Origin: Methylomonas sp.
GTDB lineage: Bacteria; Pseudomonadota; Gammaproteobacteria; Methylococcales; Methylomonadaceae
Assembly: GCA_026990815.1 (NCBI GenBank)
Contig: JALXCS010000220.1
Span: 1-16,756 of the forward strand
Length of the DNA stretch: 16,756 bases
Direction: 5' to 3'
Shown one piece after another: positions 6,408 to 14,417 of the stretch. The position numbers and the translations under genes were made by a program. The first letter of the stretch is position 1. Each line of letters begins with the position of its first letter. The notes below the pieces were generated by a model, which saw only the letters and a program-made list of their open reading frames with translations, was not told the origin of the DNA and made no database searches.

Positions 6408-8456
6408 CTACCATTCCCTTACTAAAACAGGCACTACACTGACTAACAACAAAGTAGTCATCATTGTTATCAAAGGTAACAAAATCCTTTCATGTCGATA
6501 CCAAAAACAACTACCATCTTGCATTGATTTTGTTGCTTCCGCATGGCCCACCATTTGTTTAGTTAAAAGATGATTTAAAGCGACAGGAGGGCTAAGATAA
6601 CCTAGCTCAAACGCTACCAGAGTCATCATCCAAAAATGGACTGGCTGAATACCATTTTTATAGGCTATTTGGGCTACCGTCCCCGAAACCAGCACCACTG
6701 CTCCAAAAGGGTCCATAACCATCCCAATACCGATTAATATCATAACCAAAAAAATTAGCGTCAACCAAATTGACTCAAAATGCTGAGGAAAAAAATCTAG
6801 CAGTCCTGAGCGTTCGACCACGCCGCCCAGGACAAATGACAAGCCCATTAACAATAATAACGCCCCTATATGGATACTGGCTTCTGACGAGGCCAATCTG
6901 ACCGCTTCCTCAAGACTTCGGGATTCCTGCTGGCTATTGTCAAGCGCAATATCATTCGCAAACAATTTTTCATAAATAACCAACCCTAAAACCATCACCG
7001 GCAAAATTACCGGCGCTGAAAACTCGTCCAGATATGCATTTAATAAAAACACATACAGGAAATAAACGATAATCAAAATCACTGCATAGGGAATCAAAGC
7101 GCGTAATGCCAACATAAAAGCAGGAAAAGCATCCCGAACTGAAGCGATTCTAATTTTTTCCTGCCGAGTCAAAAATACAAAAAACCAGAATACTACAATC
7201 GTCGTAACAAAAGTCCTTATCCCCCATTCAAACAACTGGTCAGTCACCACTTCTTTATTTAGCGCGGCAATCAAAACCACTAGCAAACATGGCCGAAGTA
7301 CCACGCCCGCACTGCCAGTCATTGCTGTTGCCGCCAAGGCAAGTTGCCTGCGGGCGCCAACTCGCCGTAACTCTTTATATACTATGGCGCCCATTGCGAT
7401 AATAATTATCCCTGAAGCGCCGGTATAAGCAGTCGGTAAGGCCATCACCACAATCGCAACAAAAGCCAGTACCTCCGGCGACATTTGCCAAGGCTTGAAA
7501 ATATTAAATAGACGCTCGCCCAACTGCGTCTGCTTTAACAACATCCCAGTCCAAATATACAAACCAATATTAAGAAATAATCCGGCCTGGTCAATTAATA
7601 AACTAAAAAAAATCGCCACTCCAGCCGGATGACCTTCTGTCAGAAAAAAATATTTAGCCGCAAATAACGCCATAATGATATATAAAGGCGTTGCTAATAA
7701 TGCATGAGTAACCGTCCCACCAGATTTAATACCTGATCGCGGTTTAATCAATAGAAAAAAACTGACCGCACTTAACAGACCGAAACCAGCAATCAATAGC
7801 GGAAAAATATCTGGATAATCAATCGCTGCCTGCGCCTGAAAAACTTTATCTCGGTAATTCCAAGTAGAAACCAGTAGCAATATGTTTCCAAGCAACTGAG
7901 CTGCAGCTGAAACCCGCTGATCAAGCTCTGTGATCACTGGTTTAAAAGCTATATGATGTTGTTTTATCGAACAGGTAATAGCACCGATAAACAACAGCAA
8001 AAGTAATATTTCTCGGTGTTTTCCATGAGTGAGGAGACTTATTGCAGCAACAGTTTTTTCAACAGCACGAAATATTTTAACTGTAAGTGTAACTCGGGCC
8101 TGATTATTCTTTGCGAGTTGATGTTTTTCCACACACAACATCCGCGACTTCTCCAGAGAAACGCGAGCCGCCTCCCTGTCAAAAGGCTCGTCATCAAACA
8201 ACATGTCGAGATCGTCCTTTTCTGCTGCAAGCTTGTCGAGTTCCGCCTCAATGTCCGGATTAATACTGCATTCGGGTTTGGCGATATCTCCTCTTAGCGA
8301 GAAATAATCTTGCCACAAAAATTCACCTGCTTTCAGTAATTGCGCATGTAATTTTTCGCTGTTCCCGGCAACAATGATAATTAGTAAAATAATGAAAACC
8401 GGTAGTGTGGAAAGCCACTCCCACCAATGGCGCTTAGGGAGTCTACTGGTTAACAC
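6408..8456 (-). CDS. TRAP transporter permease, fused small (Q) and large (M) subunits
   Basis: This 682-residue inner-membrane protein would be the ion-coupled permease of a TRAP-type transporter. The C-terminal two thirds show the DctM pattern: TAYTGASGIIIIAMGAIVYKEL (342-363), TGSAGVVLRP (380-389), and the second repeat GIGMVMDPFGAVVLVSG (576-592) with GIQPVHFWMM and ELGYLSPPVALN (617-628). The N-terminal third has one membrane segment (about 15-31), a hydrophilic stretch of about 115 residues that is acidic in its middle (about 60-100) and holds Cys63 and Cys108, and further hydrophobic segments (about 149-165, 186-198, 217-237). It probably corresponds to the DctQ small subunit, although the long soluble insert is unusual. 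The start is GTG at 8456; an in-frame TAG lies just upstream and no other standard start is available. Its partner is the binding protein 52 bases upstream. The substrate is unknown. Confidence 0.85.
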   Translation of the reverse strand: MLTSRLPKRHWWEWLSTLPVFIILLIIIVAGNSEKLHAQLLKAGEFLWQDYFSLRGDIAKPECSINPDIEAELDKLAAEKDDLDMLFDDEPFDREAARVSLEKSRMLCVEKHQLAKNNQARVTLTVKIFRAVEKTVAAISLLTHGKHREILLLLLFIGAITCSIKQHHIAFKPVITELDQRVSAAAQLLGNILLLVSTWNYRDKVFQAQAAIDYPDIFPLLIAGFGLLSAVSFFLLIKPRSGIKSGGTVTHALLATPLYIIMALFAAKYFFLTEGHPAGVAIFFSLLIDQAGLFLNIGLYIWTGMLLKQTQLGERLFNIFKPWQMSPEVLAFVAIVVMALPTAYTGASGIIIIAMGAIVYKELRRVGARRQLALAATAMTGSAGVVLRPCLLVVLIAALNKEVVTDQLFEWGIRTFVTTIVVFWFFVFLTRQEKIRIASVRDAFPAFMLALRALIPYAVILIIVYFLYVFLLNAYLDEFSAPVILPVMVLGLVIYEKLFANDIALDNSQQESRSLEEAVRLASSEASIHIGALLLLMGLSFVLGGVVERSGLLDFFPQHFESIWLTLIFLVMILIGIGMVMDPFGAVVLVSGTVAQIAYKNGIQPVHFWMMTLVAFELGYLSPPVALNHLLTKQMVGHAEATKSMQDGSCFWYRHERILLPLITMMTTLLLVSVVPVLVREW

Positions 8457-8508
8457 GAAGATGTCTGGGAATAACTAAAGGTGAATTCACAGCCATTTTA
8501 ATACTGGG

Positions 8509-9522
8509 CTATTCTTTATCTGCAGCGGTGCACTCAGACTGAAGCGGATCTTTTTTACAACGTAACATTCTCATAACTTTCAACATTTTACCGTTATAAA
8601 TACCTTTGTTCCTGAGTCTGATTCTAGACTGCCGGAAAACTTCAGAGTAATGGTCTTTATCGACCTCTGGAATTTCTATCCATAATTTTTCAGGGATTTT
8701 ACTTTCATAGCGGGCCAACAAATCAACCCCCTGATCAAACTGACTCACCGCATAGCTCCTGGATTGCTGACCAAATCGCTCAGGGAATTTACCACTTCTA
8801 ATCAAAATTTGCATGGTCACTTGCGCCAACGAGAAACGAATAACCCCACCTGAAGGCTGTAAGCCTTTATAAAGTTCCATGGCTTCGTACACAACCGCAG
8901 GCCCATAGGTAATATCCACAGATCCATTATTAAATTTACTATACATATTAGCGATTGACGTCGCCACTGGCGAAGCGCCGACAAATGAAACCATTTCGGT
9001 TTGTGCAGGATCGGAATCCATCACAGCAAAACGCTTGCCAGCCAATTCTCCAACCGTATCAACACTGCGATCTCTGACGAATAAATAAACAGCACCACCA
9101 GGAAAAAGCCCCACCACTTCATACGGGCCGCTTTTCATTAACTTGGCTGCTTTTTTCGAGCTGATCGTTGCAATAACCGACTTTAAATACTTGTAGCTGG
9201 GTATCGCACCCACTGCATCAAGACTTCCGGTAAAGCTATTGAACTGACGAGCGCGAACTCCTGTAAAACTCACCGCATCACAAAGTCCTGCTTTAAAGTC
9301 TTCTGCTGCAACGCGCTCGCTGGTATAAGGTTTTAAAACAAGCTCAGCGCCCCAGTCTATTGCCGCAATTTTATAATCTTTCATCTGGGTAAAAACCGGG
9401 CCATTCGCACCCAGAATATCAAAAACACAAACTTTCTTTGCTTCGGCAAATACTACTTGAACGCCCAAAATAGTAAGCAAGATAATCAATATATTGAATG
9501 AGCTGCTGTTAACTATTTTCAA
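8509..9522 (-). CDS. Putative periplasmic solute-binding protein (DUF6091-type, TRAP P component)
   Basis: This 337-residue secreted protein has a signal peptide (hydrophobic core about 9-24, likely cleavage after VVFA near 26). The mature part begins KKVCVFDILGANGP and has a periplasmic binding-protein layout, with SERVAAEDFKAGLCDAVSFTGVRAR, the GELAGKRFAVMDSDP segment and ITYGPAVVYEAMEL. I recall this as a family annotated as putative solute-binding protein (DUF6091) found beside TRAP permeases; it would deliver substrate to the permease encoded next. Cysteines are present near the start of the mature protein, mid-domain, and as a pair near the C-terminus (RCKKDPLQSEC), so disulfides are possible. 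The start is TTG at 9522, supported by an AAGGAG sequence six bases upstream. The TTG shares the four bases TTGA with the stop of the DUF3095 gene, a coupled junction. The ligand is unknown. Confidence 0.75.
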   Translation of the reverse strand: MKIVNSSSFNILIILLTILGVQVVFAEAKKVCVFDILGANGPVFTQMKDYKIAAIDWGAELVLKPYTSERVAAEDFKAGLCDAVSFTGVRARQFNSFTGSLDAVGAIPSYKYLKSVIATISSKKAAKLMKSGPYEVVGLFPGGAVYLFVRDRSVDTVGELAGKRFAVMDSDPAQTEMVSFVGASPVATSIANMYSKFNNGSVDITYGPAVVYEAMELYKGLQPSGGVIRFSLAQVTMQILIRSGKFPERFGQQSRSYAVSQFDQGVDLLARYESKIPEKLWIEIPEVDKDHYSEVFRQSRIRLRNKGIYNGKMLKVMRMLRCKKDPLQSECTAADKE

Positions 9523-10709
9523 TTCAGACTCCTTTTTTTAATTTGTTTTTTCAGATCTTTGGCCGCCATTGCATAACCACCATCCGAGCCATCAACAAAG
9601 TGTATATGATGCAAATGGTAATCGGAAATTACACAAGTCATTAACGCCCGATCGGAAACATGAAGCCCATAGACCAAAAGCTCTTTTTGGTATTGCTTTT
9701 CAAGATATCCAAGTAGTTGATGTCTTTGTTCAGCCGTTCCTGAAATAACCATGCGTAAATTGTCATCAAATTTCCGAAAGTCCGTATTAGTAATTAATCT
9801 ATCCTTGTATTTCCCCCAATCAACTCCAAACATTCGCTTTTCATTTTCCATCCAATGCTGGCCCAATCTGACTTTCCAGGGTAACAACCTGGAATACAGC
9901 CATTTCGACAGCCTTCTGTCAAAACTGGCACGAATTTTTCCCTCATCCTGCAAATTTTTGCTGTTCACAGTTAGCTCAAGATTATTTTTTTGCACCGGAT
10001 GATAGGTTTTGACTTGCCCATAAATTGCCTGAATCGCATCAAACGTCTCCAAATACACTGCATTATTTCTTTCAGGGTTTTCTTCAATCGCCTGCACTAG
10101 CAAAGAAATTGTTTCACCGTGTAGACTGAGGACATCTTTCCAACGACATTCAAAACCAGAAAAATCAGCAAATGGCAAAATATTTTCTATTTTAAAACTA
10201 TAGCGATGGTCACGATCATTTTTCACCAGATGTTCAGCATAAACCAGCCCTTTTCCTGAAAAAGCCGCCTGATAATAACCTTCAGAAATTCGACATTTTG
10301 CAACTAACACCTGATATTGCGACTGATGGAGGTCAGCACAGGGCACAATTCCTACCCGAAGCGACAATGAAAACTGCTCCATGGCCATCAATTTTGTAGC
10401 AACCAAAGCCTTCTTAACGACTTCAACATAATTGTCGGGAATACACAAACTTGCTCCATCGCCCCCAAAAACAAACGGAATCGGCAATGGCTTCAATGCA
10501 TTACAGACAGCAACTATTGAGGCGACACCCACAGCATTAACCTCCCGGTATCGTCCTTGCTGTATTGCCTTAGTGGAACCTTCAATATCAGTAATAACAA
10601 CAGACCAATCTGAAGGCAATTTAACATAATGTGCAGATCTAAAAATACCCCGAAAGTGACCAAAAGGTTTCAAATTGGCATAAAAATGCTGATCTTCAAT
10701 CATATTCAT
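9519..10709 (-). CDS. DUF3095 family protein, class III nucleotide-cyclase-like
   Basis: The 396-residue protein matches the DUF3095 layout: a short N-terminal FYANL segment, PSDWSVVITDIEGSTKAI at 32-49, QGRYREVNAVGVASIVAVCNAL at 51-72 and PFVFGGDGASLCIP at 78-91. The first and third segments closely resemble the two metal-binding strands of class III adenylate/guanylate cyclases, and both aspartates (Asp41 in TDIEGS, Asp84 in GGDGA) are retained. GFECRWKDV is another family mark. It has no signal peptide or membrane segment, so it is likely cytosolic. Cyclase activity has not, to my knowledge, been shown for the family. ATG at 10709 or at 10703 could be used; neither has a clear ribosome binding site. 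It begins a candidate transcription unit and overlaps the binding-protein start by four bases, so it may sense or regulate the transporter. Confidence 0.8.
   Translation of the reverse strand: MNMIEDQHFYANLKPFGHFRGIFRSAHYVKLPSDWSVVITDIEGSTKAIQQGRYREVNAVGVASIVAVCNALKPLPIPFVFGGDGASLCIPDNYVEVVKKALVATKLMAMEQFSLSLRVGIVPCADLHQSQYQVLVAKCRISEGYYQAAFSGKGLVYAEHLVKNDRDHRYSFKIENILPFADFSGFECRWKDVLSLHGETISLLVQAIEENPERNNAVYLETFDAIQAIYGQVKTYHPVQKNNLELTVNSKNLQDEGKIRASFDRRLSKWLYSRLLPWKVRLGQHWMENEKRMFGVDWGKYKDRLITNTDFRKFDDNLRMVISGTAEQRHQLLGYLEKQYQKELLVYGLHVSDRALMTCVISDYHLHHIHFVDGSDGGYAMAAKDLKKQIKKRSLN
9529..9534 (-). promoter_or_regulatory. Strong ribosome binding site that fixes a TTG start
   Basis: AAGGAG on the minus strand lies six bases before the TTG at 9522-9520. 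No ATG or GTG is available near the signal peptide, so this site decides the start of the binding-protein gene. The site lies inside the last codons of the preceding DUF3095 gene. Confidence 0.75.
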
Positions 10710-10742
10710 TACGGCAGGATAAATCGGCTGGCAATGTTTTAA

Positions 10743-10771
10743 AGTTATTAATTTTCATTGGCCATCATCAA
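10743..10771 (-). promoter_or_regulatory. Candidate promoter for the DUF3095-binding protein-TRAP permease unit
   Basis: On the minus strand, TTGATG (10771-10766) is 17 bases from ATAACT (10748-10743). It lies in the 130-base gap that separates the TPR gene from the DUF3095 gene, the widest non-repeat gap inside the transport cluster. Transcription would start about 25-30 bases before the ATG. No obvious terminator precedes it, so read-through from the mla-like genes is also possible. Confidence 0.3.
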
Positions 10772-10839
10772 ACCGCATAGCTGCCCTGCTACATTAAGTG
10801 CATACATTGTCTAGCCAAGCCATTTAACGATCTTAAATC

Positions 10840-11856
10840 TTAATATAGCTGCAAAAAATCCTTGCCTTCCAGGAGCGGCAGATATTTTTTTTCCTGGGCC
10901 AATTGGTTTTTCTTTCGCGTAGCAAGCCACTTTCTGATTCGATGACTACGCTCTACATGCCCAAGCTCAGACTCTATGATGGCAAGCTTTTCGGTGTTTT
11001 TTATGATCTTATCACGATTGCCAATATACCGTAGCACCATATTAGCCCGTATTAGATATCGCTTTGCTTTAGACCAATCCCCCAACTGAAAATAAAGCTG
11101 CCCCAAGTCAGAAAGTGATACAGCAATTCCATGTTGAACCAAACTGGCTTTATAAACAGCCAAGGCTTGCTGCAATTTTTCTGCGGCTTGTTGATATTTG
11201 TTATCTCTTAACAGTATTTTTGCTTTAAATCGAAGTAATAACCCTTGAAAAGCTCCAGAATCAACATTGGCATTCTTCAAAGCTTGCTCATATCTTTGTG
11301 TCCAAAGCTCAGCATCTAGATCTTGTCCAATTGCGACGCGGGCTTGATTAGCAATTGCCGAAAGCTGGATTAAATCTGGCGTTGATTTTGGCTCGACACC
11401 ATCAAATTCCGGTAGCAAGACTAATAGAAATTGTTTGGCTTTGGTAAATTGCCTTTTCATGATCGCAAATTTTGAGAACAGCAGTTTGATTCGAGCTTGA
11501 TGACGTTTTAAAGCCTCGGTCTGGGTCATTTCAGCCGCACTAGTTAAATATTTATCAGCAGTTTGTAAATCCCCTGCCGCTAAAGCAACCTCAATCAAAT
11601 TAATATAAGAAAACAGGATTCTTTCCTGATTATCAAGTCCTTGATATAGTAATAATGACTTGGAAAACAACTGCTTTGCACGATACCAATCTGCTTCCTG
11701 AAAAGCTCTAACTCCCTCATTATCAAGCCTTTCAGCATCTTCGAAAATAACGGGACGGGGCTGTTGCACTGCGCAACCGACCACAAACAACATCAAAACA
11801 ATAACATACAAACGAGGCATCGAAAGAGCAGACAATAAAACATTAATTTTAATCAT
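10840..11856 (-). CDS. TPR-repeat lipoprotein of the mla-like cluster
   Basis: The 338-residue protein starts with a lipoprotein signal (hydrophobic LYVIVLMLFVVGC, lipid-bearing Cys28) and is otherwise almost all helical, with tetratricopeptide-like units. The clearest are DNEGVRAFQEADWYRAKQLFSKSL (about 46-69), an ALAAGDLQTADKYL unit near 90-105, and AVSLSDLGQLYFQLGDWSKAKRYLIRAN (about 245-272). It would sit on the periplasmic face of the inner or outer membrane as a scaffold. Its ATG shares eight bases with the end of the MCE gene, so the two are translationally coupled. An internal ATG at 11820 would give a shorter but workable lipoprotein signal. MCE systems of the Pqi/Yeb type use an accessory lipoprotein; this protein may fill that place, although it has no visible relation to that family. 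Confidence 0.8.
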   Translation of the reverse strand: MIKINVLLSALSMPRLYVIVLMLFVVGCAVQQPRPVIFEDAERLDNEGVRAFQEADWYRAKQLFSKSLLLYQGLDNQERILFSYINLIEVALAAGDLQTADKYLTSAAEMTQTEALKRHQARIKLLFSKFAIMKRQFTKAKQFLLVLLPEFDGVEPKSTPDLIQLSAIANQARVAIGQDLDAELWTQRYEQALKNANVDSGAFQGLLLRFKAKILLRDNKYQQAAEKLQQALAVYKASLVQHGIAVSLSDLGQLYFQLGDWSKAKRYLIRANMVLRYIGNRDKIIKNTEKLAIIESELGHVERSHRIRKWLATRKKNQLAQEKKYLPLLEGKDFLQLY

Positions 11857-12868
11857 GCAAAGGCTGCGGTGGTATTAATGGTTGACTTTCCGGCTTCTGA
11901 ATCACTTCTGACAAAGGCCATATTTCTTGTGCGCCTTCGACAATTCTTTCTGCACCGGATAATGTTCGGCGAACATCCAAGGCAATTCCAGGCAAGTTAT
12001 GTAACTCCTCATTGATCTGCTGTAAAGCAGTGTTTGTCAGCGCAATGGTTTTCTTTAACTCTGCCACCAACTCAGGAAGATCCCCTGTAGTCCCTTGAAA
12101 ATCATTGAGCACATGATTTACGCTGGTTATGACTGGTTTCAATTCAACCAATCTTTGTTTAGCAACATCAATAACGCCTTCAGTTTCTGATAATATCTTC
12201 GCCCCGGAAGTCACCACCTGTTTCAATTCACGCTCAACCTGCTGATCAAAGACTGCCGCCCCCAAAGTACCGTGTCCAGTTGCAATTTGAGTGATAATGA
12301 CATCAATGTTGCCAATTGTTTGTTCGAGTCGCGGCATCATTTCAGCAATTTCGGAAAACACACTGGTATCCGTTGACTGAACAATTCTGGCAATTCCCAA
12401 TACCAGATCGTTTAAAGATGGGGTTTCTTCCACAGGAATAATCGAATCTTCAGGCAAAACTGGCGCATCATAGGAACCAACCTTGATTTCAATAAGCGCA
12501 TTTCCCAAGCTAATCAAGCGATTAACAATCACTTTCGCGTCCGTTCGGATCAAATCACGCTGACTTTTATAAATATCCAGGGCTACACGTATTTTACGTC
12601 CATGAGCCAGTTCCAAACCTGAAACAGAACCTATTTCAGTTCCAAGCAATGTGACAGGACTACCCTGACTGATTCCCTCGCTGGTTTCAACGTTCATATA
12701 ATATCTGACATGAGACTCAAAAAGATGCTGACTCTTACTACTGACAAAAAAAAGTGCGGCAAACAACACCAGTGCAGAAAAAACAAATAAACCAACCAGC
12801 CTTTCTCGCCGATTATATTTAATTCGATGAATGTAATGTCCAACATTTGCAGCATTTTCTGAGTTCAT
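11849..12868 (-). CDS. MlaD-like MCE-domain protein
   Basis: The 339-residue protein is anchored by one N-terminal membrane helix (about 24-43) and has one MCE domain (about 55-147), with the typical core SEGISQGSPVTLLGTEIGSVSGLEL and a later NRLISLGNALIEIKVG. MCE proteins form hexameric rings in the periplasm that carry lipids between the two membranes. After the domain comes a long helical tail (about 150-320) and a proline-rich end (LIPPQPLHD). The tail is longer than in MlaD of E. coli (about 180 residues in total) and resembles the extended MCE proteins that form a channel or needle. The start is nine bases after the stop of the ATPase-like gene, and the end overlaps the TPR lipoprotein gene. 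It belongs with the permease and ATPase-like genes as one complex. Confidence 0.88.
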   Translation of the reverse strand: MNSENAANVGHYIHRIKYNRRERLVGLFVFSALVLFAALFFVSSKSQHLFESHVRYYMNVETSEGISQGSPVTLLGTEIGSVSGLELAHGRKIRVALDIYKSQRDLIRTDAKVIVNRLISLGNALIEIKVGSYDAPVLPEDSIIPVEETPSLNDLVLGIARIVQSTDTSVFSEIAEMMPRLEQTIGNIDVIITQIATGHGTLGAAVFDQQVERELKQVVTSGAKILSETEGVIDVAKQRLVELKPVITSVNHVLNDFQGTTGDLPELVAELKKTIALTNTALQQINEELHNLPGIALDVRRTLSGAERIVEGAQEIWPLSEVIQKPESQPLIPPQPLHD

Positions 12869-12877
12869 TAATCAATT

Positions 12878-13633
12878 CTACTCCACATTTTTTTGACCGC
12901 TTATTAATCCCTGCACTTCCTCATCTTCTGATGAAATAAAAGCTAACCAGGAATTAAAACAAATAATTTTACTTTCCGAGATAAAACTGATTTGAGTTGC
13001 ATGTCTTTCAAGAAAACGCGGGTATTGCAAGCCGCCAATCATACACACGGTTCGGTTTTGCCGATATTTACCCAATAAATTTGCCATAGTTTCACGCTCA
13101 TTTGCGCCCAGATCATGAAATGGAACATCAAAAACTAGCAATGCAGGATCAAGCATCAAAGCACGTGCCAGTCCCAATTGTAACCGTTGAAAATGCCTCA
13201 GAGTTGCTGGAAAACTTAAAAAATCAAAATCACACCCCAGCTCGCTTAATAACTGCCTTGCCTTATCTGCTGTCTCACGAAAAGTTTTGTTTTGATGATA
13301 AAGAGCAGGCAACATGACATTCATCAATCCATGCTGTGAAGAAAGCAATGGCGCAACACCAGACAGATAACCAATTTGAGTCCGCATTTTACGCCAACTC
13401 TTTAGGCTTAGGTGCGTATCCTGGCCAAAAAATTTTACCCGACCTTGCTTTGGAGGATATATTCCCGCCAGCATAAACAAATAATCTCGCAACTGGGTTC
13501 GATGCGGCCCGACAAGACAAAGCAACCCGTTCGACTCGATAATACAATTAAATGGTTGATAAGCCAATTCGGTATTTTCTGAATATGGAACCGCCTCAGT
13601 CGCACAAATAATTGCGGAATCATTATGTTTCAC
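12878..13633 (-). CDS. MlaF-like ABC ATPase homologue with all nucleotide motifs degenerate
   Basis: By position this 251-residue protein should be the ATPase of an MCE transporter, and it aligns along its length with ABC ATPases. Every catalytic motif is altered. Walker A reads GPHRTQLR (42-49) where GPNGAGKS is expected, so the lysine is Leu48. The Q-loop glutamine is Gly92 (IGYLSG). The signature reads LRHFQ (145-149) instead of LSGGQ. Walker B FDVP (168-171) keeps Asp169 but has Val170 for the catalytic glutamate. The H-loop histidine is Gly200 (MIGGL). Fold-building positions such as MLAG, LARALMLDPALLVFD and the length are retained. The frame is intact. It starts with GTG, which shares GTGA with the mlaE-like stop; there is no ribosome binding site, so coupling is likely. 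It is best read as a non-hydrolysing pseudo-ATPase. Confidence 0.85.
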   Translation of the reverse strand: MKHNDSAIICATEAVPYSENTELAYQPFNCIIESNGLLCLVGPHRTQLRDYLFMLAGIYPPKQGRVKFFGQDTHLSLKSWRKMRTQIGYLSGVAPLLSSQHGLMNVMLPALYHQNKTFRETADKARQLLSELGCDFDFLSFPATLRHFQRLQLGLARALMLDPALLVFDVPFHDLGANERETMANLLGKYRQNRTVCMIGGLQYPRFLERHATQISFISESKIICFNSWLAFISSEDEEVQGLISGQKNVE

Positions 13634-14412
13634 AGCGATAATAATATGAAATAGCCATCAATCAAAGCAACAAAGAGCAAACTTCTCACCACCGCCTTTT
13701 GCATTTCCTGAGGTACCTGAGTTGGAGAAATATCAGCCGATAAGCCATGAAAACATGCCTGCGCCCCGATAACCAAACCAAAACAAATATTTTTAAGAAA
13801 AAAAACTCCCAGAATATTAAAGCTCATAGTATTAATCAATTCCGTCAATGATTTAGAGGCAGAAAAATGATAGATTCCTGCACTAAAAAAAACACCACAA
13901 ATCAACATGATTATTGAGAAATAAAGTGCCAGCACTACCTGAGATACTGCCATACTGAGGATTCTGGGTACCACGAAATAATCATCAACATCGATTCCCA
14001 GATATTCCAGGGATTGAATTTCTCCATGTACTTTGGTATTTCCCAAATCAACAGCCATTGCCGAACAGGATCTGCCGATCAAAATAACCGCAGTAATGAG
14101 AGGCCCCAGTTCACTCAGCAATAATCTGGCAAGAATTTCTGTAATCTCTCCGGTACCGGTAATAGCTTGCATGATATAAATCAGTTGTGATGTCACACCG
14201 ATGCCCACAACTACGGCTAAAAAAGAAATCATCGCAACCGCGTCAACACCGGTAAAAATCAATTGACCCAATACCGCCGAATAAACAGCACGATTAAAAA
14301 TATTTCGATGAGGTTGCCATACCGCTAGGGCACGCAGAAAAAAAACCGTAAAATCTATGGCATAATCTAATGGTCTAATACATAAGCGACCTAACCAACC
14401 CAACCAGTTCAT
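13630..14412 (-). CDS. MlaE-like permease of an MCE transporter
   Basis: The 260-residue protein is a multi-pass inner-membrane permease of the MlaE family, which works with MCE proteins in moving lipids. It has an N-terminal amphipathic helix, then hydrophobic segments at about 46-82, 98-118, 150-182 and 197-222, and near the C-terminus. The family core is clear: LSELGPLITAVILIGRSCSAMAVDLG (99-124) followed by EIQSLEYLGIDVDDYFVVPR (131-150), the loop that faces the ATPase in solved structures. The C-terminal GG-GVG-AT segment seen in many homologues is changed to ISPTQVPQEM. Its ATG is five bases from the end of repeat element A, and the mRNA just before it reads CCUCCU, the reverse of a ribosome binding site. 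The end overlaps the next gene by GTGA. It is probably the first gene of the mla-like block. Confidence 0.87.
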   Translation of the reverse strand: MNWLGWLGRLCIRPLDYAIDFTVFFLRALAVWQPHRNIFNRAVYSAVLGQLIFTGVDAVAMISFLAVVVGIGVTSQLIYIMQAITGTGEITEILARLLLSELGPLITAVILIGRSCSAMAVDLGNTKVHGEIQSLEYLGIDVDDYFVVPRILSMAVSQVVLALYFSIIMLICGVFFSAGIYHFSASKSLTELINTMSFNILGVFFLKNICFGLVIGAQACFHGLSADISPTQVPQEMQKAVVRSLLFVALIDGYFILLSL

Positions 14413-14417
14413 TATCT

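Noticed and set aside
12878..13633. ATPase-like gene as a pseudogene
   Set aside because: There is no internal stop or frameshift, the length is normal, hydrophobic core positions are kept, and both junctions with neighbours are tight. Loss of function as an ATPase is more likely than loss of the gene.
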